NCBI GenBank assembly: GCA_938045215.1
Contig: CALINF010000158.1
Span: 1 to 18,585 of the forward strand
Direction of reading: 5' to 3'
DNA from: an uncultured Halieaceae bacterium
Lineage (GTDB): Bacteria; Pseudomonadota; Gammaproteobacteria; Pseudomonadales; Halieaceae
DNA: 18,585 bases
Part shown: piece by piece, positions 6,198-13,941 of the stretch
Layout: the number at the start of each line of letters is the position of its first letter
How positions within the stretch are numbered: the first letter of the stretch is position 1
The notes under the pieces: model-generated
Databases searched by the model: none
Seen by the model: the letters and a program-made list of their open reading frames with translations, nothing else
What the model was told of the DNA's origin: nothing
Program-made: the position numbers and the translations under genes

Positions 6198-8255
6198 ATG
6201 TTGCGCAAGCAAGCAATCACATCGCTAAAGGGCGTAGGGCCGAAGCTGGCGGAGAAGCTTCGGGACTATGGCATCGTGGAGGTTGATGACCTCCTGTTTC
6301 ACTTGCCTTTACGCTATCAAGACAGAACGCGCATCACACCAATCGGCGCGATGATCGAGGGTGTCGAGGCCGTAATCGAGGGGGAAGTGCGAGTAGCCGA
6401 TATCACCTTCGGCCGACGCCGCAGTCTGGTCGCTCGAGTTCAGGACGGCACGGGAAGCGTCACGTTGCGTTTCTTTCACTTCAACGCTGCACAAAAAAAC
6501 CGGCTGCGGCCCGGCACGCGATTGCGCTGTTTTGGCCAGGCCAGGCGGGGAGCCAGTGGGTTGGAGATCTACCATCCGGAGTATCAGGAAATTGAATCTT
6601 CGGGTCTCGAGGTAGATGAAACGCTAACGCCTATTTACCCCACTACCGAAGGCATTGGTCAAAAGCAGTGGCGCAAACTGTGCCTGCAGGTCATCACGCA
6701 TTTGCGCGAGCAGGCGCCAACGGACCTGCTACCACGCGATGCACAACTCGACTACTCACTGGCAGACGCCTTGATCTACCTGCATGCACCACCGCCGGAT
6801 GCCTCCCTCGAGCAGCTGCGAGATGGGACACATCCCGCCCAGCTTCGACTGGCGTTGGAGGAGCTGATTGCACACAACCTGTCGCTACGTGCCCTGCGTG
6901 ATCGGCAACAGGCCGTTGCCGCTCCCGCTTTACCCGAGCAAACGGCGGTGCAGGAGCATTTTCTCGACCAACTTCCATTTGAGCCCACCAGAGCCCAGCA
7001 ACGCGTAGCTGCTGAGATCAGCAAAGATCTCTCCAATCCGATACCCATGCTAAGGCTGGTGCAGGGCGATGTTGGCTCCGGGAAAACCCTGGTAGCGGCA
7101 GTCGCCGCATTACAGGCCATCAGCAATGGTTATCAGGTTGCAATCATGGCGCCCACTGAACTATTGGCCGAACAGCACCTGATCAACTTTACTGCATGGT
7201 TTGAGAGCTACCCGTTCGAAATCACCTGGCTGAGCGGTCGTATCAAAGGGAAGAAGCGCGAGGCAGCACTTGGCACGCTGGCAGATGGAAGCGCTGCGTT
7301 GGTGATAGGGACGCATGCCTTGTTTCAGGATGATGTGATGTTTGCCAAGCTGGGGCTGGTGATTGTCGATGAGCAGCATCGCTTCGGTGTTCACCAGCGC
7401 CTGGCCCTGACCGGCAGGGGTCAACAGACCACAAGGCCACACCAACTGGTAATGACAGCAACACCTATCCCCAGAACACTTTCAATGGTCGCCTATGCCG
7501 ATCTGGACTGTTCCGTCATTGATGAGCTGCCCCCCGGACGGCAACCGGTCGAAACATTGCTTGTAGACAACGCACGCCGGGATCAGATTGTAGAGCGCGT
7601 GGCCAACGCGTGTCGTAGTGGCCGTCAGGCGTACTGGGTTTGTACCTTGATTGAAGAGAGTGAATCGCTGCAAGCACAAGCCGCCGAGGCAACAGAGCAG
7701 GAACTTAGATCTCAGCTTAGCGGTGTTGAGATCGGCCTGGTACATGGCCGGCAGAAGCCCGCCGACAAAGCCGCCATGATGGCTGCCTTCAAGGCCGGTG
7801 AGGTCGATCTGCTGGTGGCAACCACGGTGATCGAGGTTGGGGTTGACGTACCCAATGCCAGCCTCATGATCATTGAGAACCCGGAGCGCCTGGGCCTGGC
7901 CCAGTTACACCAGCTAAGAGGCAGGGTTGGGCGAGGCTCAACGGCCAGTCATTGTGTGCTGCTCTACCAAACGCCGCTTGGTATGAACAGTAAGGCACGC
8001 TTACAAGCAATGCGCACCAGCTCCGACGGCTTTTTCATCGCGGAGAAAGATCTGGAGTTGCGAGGCCCCGGCGAAGTGCTGGGTACCCGACAAACCGGGC
8101 TCATGGAATTTCGGATTGCGCGCTTGCCGGAGCATGAGCACCTGCTCGAACAGGTTCAGACGCTGGCAGAGCAATTGCGGCAGCAACACCCCGAGCTGGC
8201 GCAGGCGCTGATTCAGCGCTGGACCGGCGACCGACAGGCATACGCGCAGGTATAG
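6198..8255 (+). CDS. recG: ATP-dependent DNA helicase RecG
   Basis: RecG remodels stalled replication forks, R-loops and Holliday junctions by moving double-stranded DNA. The 685-residue protein is close to E. coli RecG (693). The N-terminal wedge domain begins with SLKGVGPKLAEKL and includes an OB-fold region around residues 60-120 (RVADITFGRRRSLVARVQDG). The helicase motor follows: Walker A GDVGSGKT at 290-297 (K296), Walker B DEQH at 391-394, VMTATPIPRT as motif III, then VIEVGVDVPNA and QLRGRVGRG as motifs V and VI. The TRG-like C-terminal region DLELRGPGEVLGTRQTG is intact. ATG 6198 matches the family N-terminus, but no strong ribosome site is visible. It ends 5 bases before the convergent rubredoxin-reductase gene. 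Confidence 0.97.
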   Translation: MLRKQAITSLKGVGPKLAEKLRDYGIVEVDDLLFHLPLRYQDRTRITPIGAMIEGVEAVIEGEVRVADITFGRRRSLVARVQDGTGSVTLRFFHFNAAQKNRLRPGTRLRCFGQARRGASGLEIYHPEYQEIESSGLEVDETLTPIYPTTEGIGQKQWRKLCLQVITHLREQAPTDLLPRDAQLDYSLADALIYLHAPPPDASLEQLRDGTHPAQLRLALEELIAHNLSLRALRDRQQAVAAPALPEQTAVQEHFLDQLPFEPTRAQQRVAAEISKDLSNPIPMLRLVQGDVGSGKTLVAAVAALQAISNGYQVAIMAPTELLAEQHLINFTAWFESYPFEITWLSGRIKGKKREAALGTLADGSAALVIGTHALFQDDVMFAKLGLVIVDEQHRFGVHQRLALTGRGQQTTRPHQLVMTATPIPRTLSMVAYADLDCSVIDELPPGRQPVETLLVDNARRDQIVERVANACRSGRQAYWVCTLIEESESLQAQAAEATEQELRSQLSGVEIGLVHGRQKPADKAAMMAAFKAGEVDLLVATTVIEVGVDVPNASLMIIENPERLGLAQLHQLRGRVGRGSTASHCVLLYQTPLGMNSKARLQAMRTSSDGFFIAEKDLELRGPGEVLGTRQTGLMEFRIARLPEHEHLLEQVQTLAEQLRQQHPELAQALIQRWTGDRQAYAQV

Positions 8256-8260
8256 ATAGA

Positions 8261-9631
8261 CTAGCCGAGTATGCCCGGCAGCTGTTTCTGCAGTGCCATT
8301 TTGGCCTTGGTGGCATCACCGGTAAGCGCAAATCCCAGCAACGCACCACCGGCATCGCGGAATTCGCCCTTCACATTGTTACCGTCTGCCTCGATATGCC
8401 ATTGTCCCTGGGCATCAGGTGCCGGAGGCGCCACACACACAGGGCAGGCTGGTGTCTTGATCGTGACAGGCATTGCGGGGTAGACCACTTCCGTGGGCTC
8501 TCCCGCTAACGTCTTGCCCAGTGCTTTGGCAGCAGCCATCAATGGAGCCACATACACCAGTACGTGTCCCGCTACCTCGGCACAATCCCCCAGCGCATAC
8601 ACATTGGGCGCGCTGGTCTCGAGCAAGCGATTCGTAACAACCCCGCGGTTGGTTTCGATGCCAGAAGCTTGGGCTAGTTCGATGCGCGGGCGCACACCCA
8701 CGGCGGACACTACCAGATCGGCGTTGATCGACTCGCCATTGCTGAGGCTCACCGACACCCCCTCTCCGGCTGCGTTCACAGCAGTCACCAACGGACCAAA
8801 ATGGAAGCGTGCTCCTTTGGCCTCCAGGGCAGATTGCACTGCCCTGCCTGCGGGCTCCGGTAAAAGGGTGGGCAGGCAGTAGCCCAGCGGATCGACCGCC
8901 TCTACGCTAAAACCGCCGTTGATAAGGTCGTTGGTAAACTCACATCCAATCAAGCCACCGCCGATAATGCACACTTTCTCGACCTTATTTTTGCGCATCG
9001 CGGTCTGGAAATCGTCATAATCAAGCAAGTCATTCACTGAATACACTTTCTCCAGCGCGTCACCGGCGATGGGAGGGTTTATCACGCTGGCGCCCAGCGC
9101 GAGAATCAGTTTGCTGTAATGAACCACGGTTTGCGAATCACCCACCTTAATGAACTGCGCGGCGGTATCAATCTCGTTGACCTTAGTCATGGTCCAGACA
9201 CTGGCCTTGAGCTGCTTGCCCATAGTGCCCGCATCGAGCTGGGCCAAATCATTGGTGGAGAGGCTCTTCGTATAGCCGGTCGATAGCATGGGCTTTGAGT
9301 AAGAGCGGCCATCGTCAGAGGTAATCATGATGAGGGGTGTCTCGCTATCGTGCTTGCGAAACTCTCTGGCCAGACCATAGCCCGCCAGCCCCGTGCCAAG
9401 GATAATCACTGGCGGATGAACCTTATCGACCACAGGCTCCTCATGATGAGGTGTTTGCTGCACTTCCTCTTCTTCGAGCAGTTCGAAATCTTCCTTTCCC
9501 ACACCGCAATCGGGACACAGCCAATCAGCTGGAACATCCTCCCAGCGGGTTCCCGGAGCAATGCCATCGTCGGGCCAGCCCTGTTTTTCGTCGTAGATCA
9601 GGCCGCAAACAATACATTCCCACTTTCTCAT
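8261..9631 (-). CDS. Rubredoxin fused to FAD-dependent rubredoxin reductase
   Basis: This single 456-residue chain joins an electron carrier to the enzyme that reduces it with NAD(P)H; such systems feed alkane hydroxylases or reduce oxygen and peroxide in other bacteria. Residues 1-49 are a complete rubredoxin with C6-x2-C9 and C39-P-x-C42 as the single-iron site, plus the conserved Y13, W37 and GxxKxDFE end. An acidic linker (about 50-72) leads to the reductase: FAD motif GTGLAG at 79-84, NAD motif GGGLIG at 224-229, and a C-terminal FAD motif NVYALGDCAE. An unusual CPVC lies at 396-399 in the last domain. ATG 9631 is preferred over 9658 because GAGGAAC lies just upstream and rubredoxin homology begins at MRKWEC. 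In P. aeruginosa the separate rubA and rubB genes lie near recG and ubiC, so the site is conserved but here fused. No hydroxylase partner is in the window. Confidence 0.92.
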   Translation of the reverse strand: MRKWECIVCGLIYDEKQGWPDDGIAPGTRWEDVPADWLCPDCGVGKEDFELLEEEEVQQTPHHEEPVVDKVHPPVIILGTGLAGYGLAREFRKHDSETPLIMITSDDGRSYSKPMLSTGYTKSLSTNDLAQLDAGTMGKQLKASVWTMTKVNEIDTAAQFIKVGDSQTVVHYSKLILALGASVINPPIAGDALEKVYSVNDLLDYDDFQTAMRKNKVEKVCIIGGGLIGCEFTNDLINGGFSVEAVDPLGYCLPTLLPEPAGRAVQSALEAKGARFHFGPLVTAVNAAGEGVSVSLSNGESINADLVVSAVGVRPRIELAQASGIETNRGVVTNRLLETSAPNVYALGDCAEVAGHVLVYVAPLMAAAKALGKTLAGEPTEVVYPAMPVTIKTPACPVCVAPPAPDAQGQWHIEADGNNVKGEFRDAGGALLGFALTGDATKAKMALQKQLPGILG

Positions 9632-9634
9632 TCT

Positions 9635-9641
9635 GTTCCTC
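9635..9641 (-). promoter_or_regulatory. Ribosome binding site of the rubredoxin-reductase fusion
   Basis: The minus strand reads GAGGAAC with its AGGA core 5 bases before ATG 9631. It supports this start over the upstream in-frame ATG at 9658. Confidence 0.65.
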
Positions 9642-9687
9642 GCTGCAGTGTCTTCCAATGCCAGACGGCCGGGTTGGGGGACGAATA

Positions 9688-9715
9688 ACTATAGGGTTGT
9701 GTGAAAAATGTGCAA
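9688..9715 (-). promoter_or_regulatory. Putative sigma-70 promoter of the rubredoxin-reductase gene
   Basis: The minus strand reads TTGCAC (9715-9710), a 16-base spacer and TATAGT (9693-9688). Each hexamer matches the consensus at four to five of six positions. The predicted transcript starts near 9681 and has a leader of about 50 bases carrying the ribosome site. Confidence 0.55.
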
Positions 9716-9727
9716 GCGCTTTAAGCG
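9714..9727. repeat. Overlapping palindromes upstream of the rubredoxin promoter
   Basis: AAGCGCTT (9714-9721) is a perfect eight-base palindrome. It overlaps the 11-base symmetric element CGCTTTAAGCG (9717-9727). The block abuts and slightly overlaps the -35 hexamer of the rubredoxin gene and lies between two divergent genes, a sensible place for an operator. It may be chance. Confidence 0.3.
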
Positions 9728-9745
9728 TCATAAACCCGGTCATAT

Positions 9746-10447
9746 ATGGCAAGCTCCACTGCTTGCATCCTTTCTTACATTGCCGCATCCTCGCGCTTCC
9801 CAGGCACTTCCGATACTGCGGGCAGACGTATTATTTCCTCACCAATCAAACGCGATCCACAATGGGTTCCTGCCAGTCGATGTACCCGCGCGCAACTACC
9901 GGCGGTGGTACGCCCATGGTTGCTCGATGATGCCTCACTCACGGCGCGACTGATTGACCTTAACCAGGGCCGATTCTCGGTGGAGCGCCTGTCCCATGCG
10001 TGGACAACCCCGCTGCCCAGCGAACGCAGGATGCTCAATATTGCGCAACGCCAGCGCGCACTCGTGCGCGAGGTTGTGCTCCGGCTTGACACCCACGATG
10101 TAGTATTTGCGCGTAGCGTATTTCCCTGCTCCAGCCTCACCGGCTCCCTTCTGCACCTGCGCAGATTGCACAATAAGTCATTGGGGGCGTATCTGTTCAG
10201 CCAGAGCGGCATCCAGCGCAGCCCGTTTGAGATCTGCCTGCTCGAAGGCCATCATGAATACTTACCTGACCGCATGAGACAGGAACAACCGGCATGGGCG
10301 AGGCGCTCCCGGTTCGAATTGAATGGAAAGTCACTGCTGGTCAGCGAGGTATTCCTGCAGGCTTTCAACCCCTGGCCCGACACCCTGAGCGTCCATCGCT
10401 CCCAACGCGGTAAAGTTCGCGCTGCAATGCTGCGCGCAAATCAGTAA
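9746..10447 (+). CDS. ubiC: Chorismate lyase (chorismate pyruvate-lyase), start uncertain
   Basis: UbiC splits chorismate into 4-hydroxybenzoate and pyruvate, the first committed step of ubiquinone synthesis; it is a small cytoplasmic protein (165 residues in E. coli). Counting from ATG 9746 there are 233 residues. The conserved core runs from about residue 38: DPQWVP, PWLLDDASLTARL, the chorismate-binding arginine in ALVREVVL (R108, equivalent to E. coli R76), SLGAYLF, ARRSRF, and the glutamate in LLVSEVFL (E201, equivalent to E. coli E155). The first 37 residues are not family-like and there is no ribosome site before ATG 9746. No ATG, GTG or TTG lies in frame between it and the core, so the true start may be a rare codon such as ATT near 9830. 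A basic tail of about 23 residues follows the usual C-terminus. ubiA starts 33 bases downstream. Confidence 0.85.
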   Translation: MASSTACILSYIAASSRFPGTSDTAGRRIISSPIKRDPQWVPASRCTRAQLPAVVRPWLLDDASLTARLIDLNQGRFSVERLSHAWTTPLPSERRMLNIAQRQRALVREVVLRLDTHDVVFARSVFPCSSLTGSLLHLRRLHNKSLGAYLFSQSGIQRSPFEICLLEGHHEYLPDRMRQEQPAWARRSRFELNGKSLLVSEVFLQAFNPWPDTLSVHRSQRGKVRAAMLRANQ

Positions 10448-10480
10448 GCTGCAAGTTGCCGTTTTCCTGAGTCAGGTGCA

Positions 10481-11341
10481 ATGACCTCTTCCAAGTTTCA
10501 AGCCACGCTGCAGCTGATGCGCATAGACCGGCCCATCGGCACATTATTGCTGTTGTGGCCCACCCTGTGGGCACTCTGGCTTGCCAGTCAAGGGCAACCG
10601 TCGCTGCAATTGCTGTTGATATTCACCGCGGGCACATTCCTGATGCGCTCAGCCGGCTGCATCATCAATGATCTAGCCGATCGCAGGGTTGATGGCGCTG
10701 TTGCACGCACGGCCAATCGACCACTGGTTGTGGGTGTCATCACCGGCCGGGAAGCTCTTTTGGTGTTTCTGATACTGTCAGTGGCTGCATTTGCGCTGGT
10801 GTTGCTGACCAATCTGCTGACCATACAGCTGAGCGTCGTTGGCATGGTGCTCGCGGTTGCCTACCCCTTCATGAAACGCTTCACGCACCTGCCACAGCTG
10901 GTTTTGGGACTGGCATTTTCATGGGGTATTCCCATGGCGTTCGCAGCAACGCTGAACACACTGCCAGCCGCAGTATGGTCACTGGTGCTGGCAAACCTGC
11001 TGTGGACGGTGGTGTACGACACCAAATATGCCATGGTGGACCGGGACGATGATCTACTGGTCGGCATAAAGTCCACGGCGATCCTGTTTGGTAACGCCGA
11101 CCGCATGATCATCGCCGCTCTGCAGGTGGCGTGCCTCGCTACCCTGGTCTGGTCTGGCCTGCTATTTCACCTGCAGTGGCCCTATTATCTGAGCCTGGTT
11201 GTTGTAGCCATGCTGTTCGGCTATCACTTGTACCTGATTCGGAGCCAGGACCCGACGGCCTGCTTCAAGGCCTTCAAGCACAATAATTGGGTGGGAATGA
11301 CTATTTTCCTGGGTATTGCCGCCAGTTACGCCATTGCCTAG
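10481..11341 (+). CDS. ubiA: 4-hydroxybenzoate polyprenyltransferase
   Basis: UbiA is an inner-membrane enzyme that attaches the polyprenyl chain to the 4-hydroxybenzoate made by UbiC, the second step of ubiquinone synthesis. The 286-residue protein matches the E. coli length (290). The two Mg-pyrophosphate binding motifs are clear: NDLADRRVD at 63-71 and DTKYAMVDRDDD at 180-191. Between and after them are the hydrophobic helices expected for this nine-helix family, beginning with IGTLLLLWPTLWALWLA. ATG 10481 follows an AGGTG ribosome site and gives the usual N-terminus with MRIDRPIGTLLLLWPT. The pair ubiC-ubiA is a widely conserved operon. The next gene begins 13 bases after the stop, or overlaps if an upstream TTG start is used. 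Confidence 0.97.
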   Translation: MTSSKFQATLQLMRIDRPIGTLLLLWPTLWALWLASQGQPSLQLLLIFTAGTFLMRSAGCIINDLADRRVDGAVARTANRPLVVGVITGREALLVFLILSVAAFALVLLTNLLTIQLSVVGMVLAVAYPFMKRFTHLPQLVLGLAFSWGIPMAFAATLNTLPAAVWSLVLANLLWTVVYDTKYAMVDRDDDLLVGIKSTAILFGNADRMIIAALQVACLATLVWSGLLFHLQWPYYLSLVVVAMLFGYHLYLIRSQDPTACFKAFKHNNWVGMTIFLGIAASYAIA

Positions 11342-11354
11342 AGTTGCCACGCCC

Positions 11355-12524
11355 GTGATTGAGACACCAGACGATATTCAGCTCGAACTGCTTACCAGTA
11401 TGCAGGACATCGAGCCCACGGCCTGGGATAACGTTACCCCTACCGACTACCCTTTTATCCGTCATCACTTCCTGCTGGGCCTTGAAACCACGGGGTGTAC
11501 GACGGCTGAAAGCGGTTGGCAGCCCTGTCACGCAGTATTGCGAGAGCATGGGGAGATCATTGCAGTAATGCCCATGTATCTTAAGTCACACTCCTACGGC
11601 GAGTATGTCTTTGATTGGTCCTGGGCCGATGCCTGGCAACGCAGTGGCCTGCAGTACTATCCAAAACTGGTAACGGCTATCCCTTTTACTCCCTGCACCG
11701 GACCGCGCATAGCCGTCGCCGCTGGGAGCGATGTCACTCAAACCATAAGAGCGCTAGTTGCCAATGTAGAGGCCTTTGCCACACAGAAAGGCATTTCATC
11801 CTGGCACTGCCTGTTCCCGGATGAAACGCTTTCGCAGGAGTTGCTAACGCTGGGGTGTCATCAACGTCTGGCGACGCAGTTTCACTGGTTCAATCAGGGC
11901 TTTGAAAACTTCGATGCGTTTCTTGCCACCTTCACCAGCCGCAAGCGTAAAGCCCTACGTCGTGAGCGTCGCCGCGTTGAAGAGCAGGGACTAATGCTAC
12001 AAACCCTGGTGGGCGCAGAAATTACCGAGGCACATTGGCAGCAGTTTTACCGGTTCTACCAGTTTACCTACGCCAAACGCAGCGGCCATGGCGGCTATCT
12101 GACTCGTGACTTCTTCCTGAAGACTGCAGCCGGCATGGGTGAGCAAGTTGTTATGGTTGTGGCATCCGATGCAGACGACGCTGTCGCAGCGGCACTGTAT
12201 TTTCGCTCTGGCGATACACTGTATGGCAGATACTGGGGTTGCGAGAGGGAGTACGACTGCCTGCACTTTGAAACCTGCTACTACCAGGGCATTGAATACT
12301 GCATCGCCAATGGTCTGCAACGCTTTGACCCCGGCGCACAAGGCGAGCACAAAATACAGCGTGGATTTACGCCTATATCCACCTATTCCAATCACTGGAT
12401 TGCACACAGCGGGTTATCTGAAGCCGTCGCCCACTTTACACAGGAAGAGGCTCCCCATAGCGACGCCTACAAACAAAGTGCGAGTGAGCTACTGCCGTTT
12501 AGAAAAGAGCCCGACTCAGACTAG
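11355..12524 (+). CDS. COG3146/DUF482 acyltransferase-fold protein
   Basis: This protein resembles the COG3146 (DUF482) family, which has a GNAT/FemAB-like acyl-CoA N-acyltransferase fold; databases often call it peptidogalycan biosynthesis protein, but its substrate is not known. From GTG 11355 it has 389 residues. Typical segments are the N-terminal AWDNV...PFIRHHFLLGLE, the basic FTSRKRKALRRERRRV, YAKRSGHGGYLTRDFF, and the C-terminal block GRYWGCEREYDCLHFETCYY then RFDPGAQGEHKIQRGF. The start is not settled: TTG codons at 11316 and 11334 are in frame and would overlap the end of ubiA, but homology begins just after GTG 11355. No strong ribosome site is visible. It probably shares a transcript with ubiC-ubiA. 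Its stop overlaps the convergent DUF938 gene by 9 bases. Confidence 0.82.
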   Translation: MIETPDDIQLELLTSMQDIEPTAWDNVTPTDYPFIRHHFLLGLETTGCTTAESGWQPCHAVLREHGEIIAVMPMYLKSHSYGEYVFDWSWADAWQRSGLQYYPKLVTAIPFTPCTGPRIAVAAGSDVTQTIRALVANVEAFATQKGISSWHCLFPDETLSQELLTLGCHQRLATQFHWFNQGFENFDAFLATFTSRKRKALRRERRRVEEQGLMLQTLVGAEITEAHWQQFYRFYQFTYAKRSGHGGYLTRDFFLKTAAGMGEQVVMVVASDADDAVAAALYFRSGDTLYGRYWGCEREYDCLHFETCYYQGIEYCIANGLQRFDPGAQGEHKIQRGFTPISTYSNHWIAHSGLSEAVAHFTQEEAPHSDAYKQSASELLPFRKEPDSD

Positions 12525-13115
12525 GCGTTGCCACAACAGGAGCCGATTGTTGGCTGGCATAGCCCTGTCTTCAACCAGTGCGTAGCCGGCAGACCGGGCA
12601 AGCGCATCAACCTGCTCAAAGTCCCTTATAGCGCTGCGCGCGTCCCGCGCTCGCAGCCAGTCATCGAATGAGGCATTACTCTCGCTGGTATAACGACCCT
12701 CATAGTTGAACGGTCCGTACACCAGTAAAAGCGTGCCCACCTCGCTCGCTTCGCCCAGGTAAGTAAACAGCGACTGCACCGCCTCGAACGGCATGATATG
12801 CAGCGTGTTGGCGGTGAATACTGCCTGCGGAATCGCCAGCGGCCAGGGGTGCTGGCACACATCGAGAGATATGGCCGACCGTAAATTATTACCGCCATAC
12901 TCCTGCAGTCGCGGCTGCAGGACGTTTCGGTTCTCATCAAGCTCTGTGGGTTGCCAGAGCAGGCCCGGAAGATTTTCTGCGAAATAGCAGGCATGCTGGC
13001 CGGTGCCGCTACCTATCTCCAGCACCTCATCCACAGCCAACAGGCGCGGTGCTATCGCCTCCAGAATGGCCGCCTTATTGTTCTCACAAGCCTGTGAGAA
13101 AGGTAAGTTGTCCAC
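12516..13115 (-). CDS. DUF938 family SAM-dependent methyltransferase
   Basis: This is a class I S-adenosylmethionine methyltransferase-fold protein of the DUF938 (PF06080) family, related to human METTL26; its substrate is unknown. The 199 residues match the family length of about 200. The N-terminal FSQACENNKAAIL and the SAM-binding loop EIGSGTGQH at residues 33-41 are diagnostic, followed by the acidic TELDEN end of strand 2, FTANTLHIMPFEAV, and LLVYGPFNYEGRYTSESNASFD. Translation starts at GTG 13115, only 9 bases after the stop of yaaA, with no strong ribosome site, so coupling to yaaA is likely. The 3' end overlaps the convergent COG3146 gene by 9 bases. Confidence 0.87.
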   Translation of the reverse strand: MDNLPFSQACENNKAAILEAIAPRLLAVDEVLEIGSGTGQHACYFAENLPGLLWQPTELDENRNVLQPRLQEYGGNNLRSAISLDVCQHPWPLAIPQAVFTANTLHIMPFEAVQSLFTYLGEASEVGTLLLVYGPFNYEGRYTSESNASFDDWLRARDARSAIRDFEQVDALARSAGYALVEDRAMPANNRLLLWQRLV

Positions 13116-13124
13116 AGTCTGAGT

Positions 13125-13904
13125 TCAGGCTGGTGCCGAATCGCGGGTAAAGACCCACTCTTTTGCGCTCGAGTCTGCCTTGCTATAGCGATAACCGGCG
13201 GTCTTGAAGCGCTGAAGGCCTGCGACATCCGTTAAGCCCTCTTCGACAATGTAACGCGCCATCTGGCCACGCGCTTTTTTGGCAAAGAAACTTATGATCT
13301 TGTATTTCCCGTTTTTCAGATCCTTGAACACAGGGGTGATGACATCGGCATCGAGCGCGGTGGCATGTACTGAGCGGAAATACTCATTCGATGCCAGATT
13401 CACCAGCACGTTCGAACGACTTTTCTTCAACTGCGCGTTCAGGGCTGTCGTAATGTCATCTCCCCAGAATTCATAGAGATTTTTCCCGCCCTCATTCTCA
13501 AATTTGAGCCCCATTTCCAGCCGATAGGGCTGCATCAAATCCAGTGGACGCAACAGACCATAAAGCCCGGACAGAATGCGCAAATGCTGTTGCGCAAAAC
13601 GCAGCTGCTCATCCGTCAGGGTGTCAGCCTCCAGACCCGTGTAAACGTCGCCCTTGAAGGCCAGAATAGCCTGCTTGGCGTTGTCGAGAGTAAAGGGTTG
13701 GCCCCAGTTCATAAACCGCGCGTGATTGAGCTCCGCTATCTTCTGACTCACTCCCATCAGCTTGCGTATATCATCGGGAGACAACTCCCTGACGTCGTCC
13801 ACCAACCTGGCCGTCTTGTCCAGGTATTGGGGTTGCGTCGTTCGACGCGTGGTAGGGGGTGTCTCATAGTCCAGCGTTTTGGCTGGGGATATCACTGTTA
13901 ACAT
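13125..13904 (-). CDS. yaaA: Peroxide stress protein YaaA
   Basis: YaaA (DUF328) lowers free iron and so limits Fenton damage during hydrogen peroxide stress in E. coli, where OxyR induces it; the molecular activity is still debated and DNA binding has been reported. The 259 residues match E. coli (258). Signature segments are MLTVISPAKTLDYE at the N-terminus, MNWGQPFTLDNAKQAILAFKGDVYTGL, HLRILSGLYGLLRPLDLMQPYRLEMG, VNLASNEYFRSV and the C-terminal ISFFAKKARGQMARYI. ATG 13904 is chosen because homology starts there, although the frame is open upstream to 13985 across the divergent region with dctQ. It is followed closely by the DUF938 methyltransferase gene. No OxyR site could be recognised by eye in the roughly 100 bases upstream. 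Confidence 0.95.
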   Translation of the reverse strand: MLTVISPAKTLDYETPPTTRRTTQPQYLDKTARLVDDVRELSPDDIRKLMGVSQKIAELNHARFMNWGQPFTLDNAKQAILAFKGDVYTGLEADTLTDEQLRFAQQHLRILSGLYGLLRPLDLMQPYRLEMGLKFENEGGKNLYEFWGDDITTALNAQLKKSRSNVLVNLASNEYFRSVHATALDADVITPVFKDLKNGKYKIISFFAKKARGQMARYIVEEGLTDVAGLQRFKTAGYRYSKADSSAKEWVFTRDSAPA

Positions 13905-13941
13905 AAGAAAGTGTCCATCTGTATGGCGGTGGCAGACAAAA

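Noticed and set aside
9451..9930. Plus-strand open frame of 159 codons spanning the rubredoxin/ubiC gap
   Set aside because: It is antisense to the rubredoxin domain and overlaps the divergent control region and the start of ubiC; no family resemblance.
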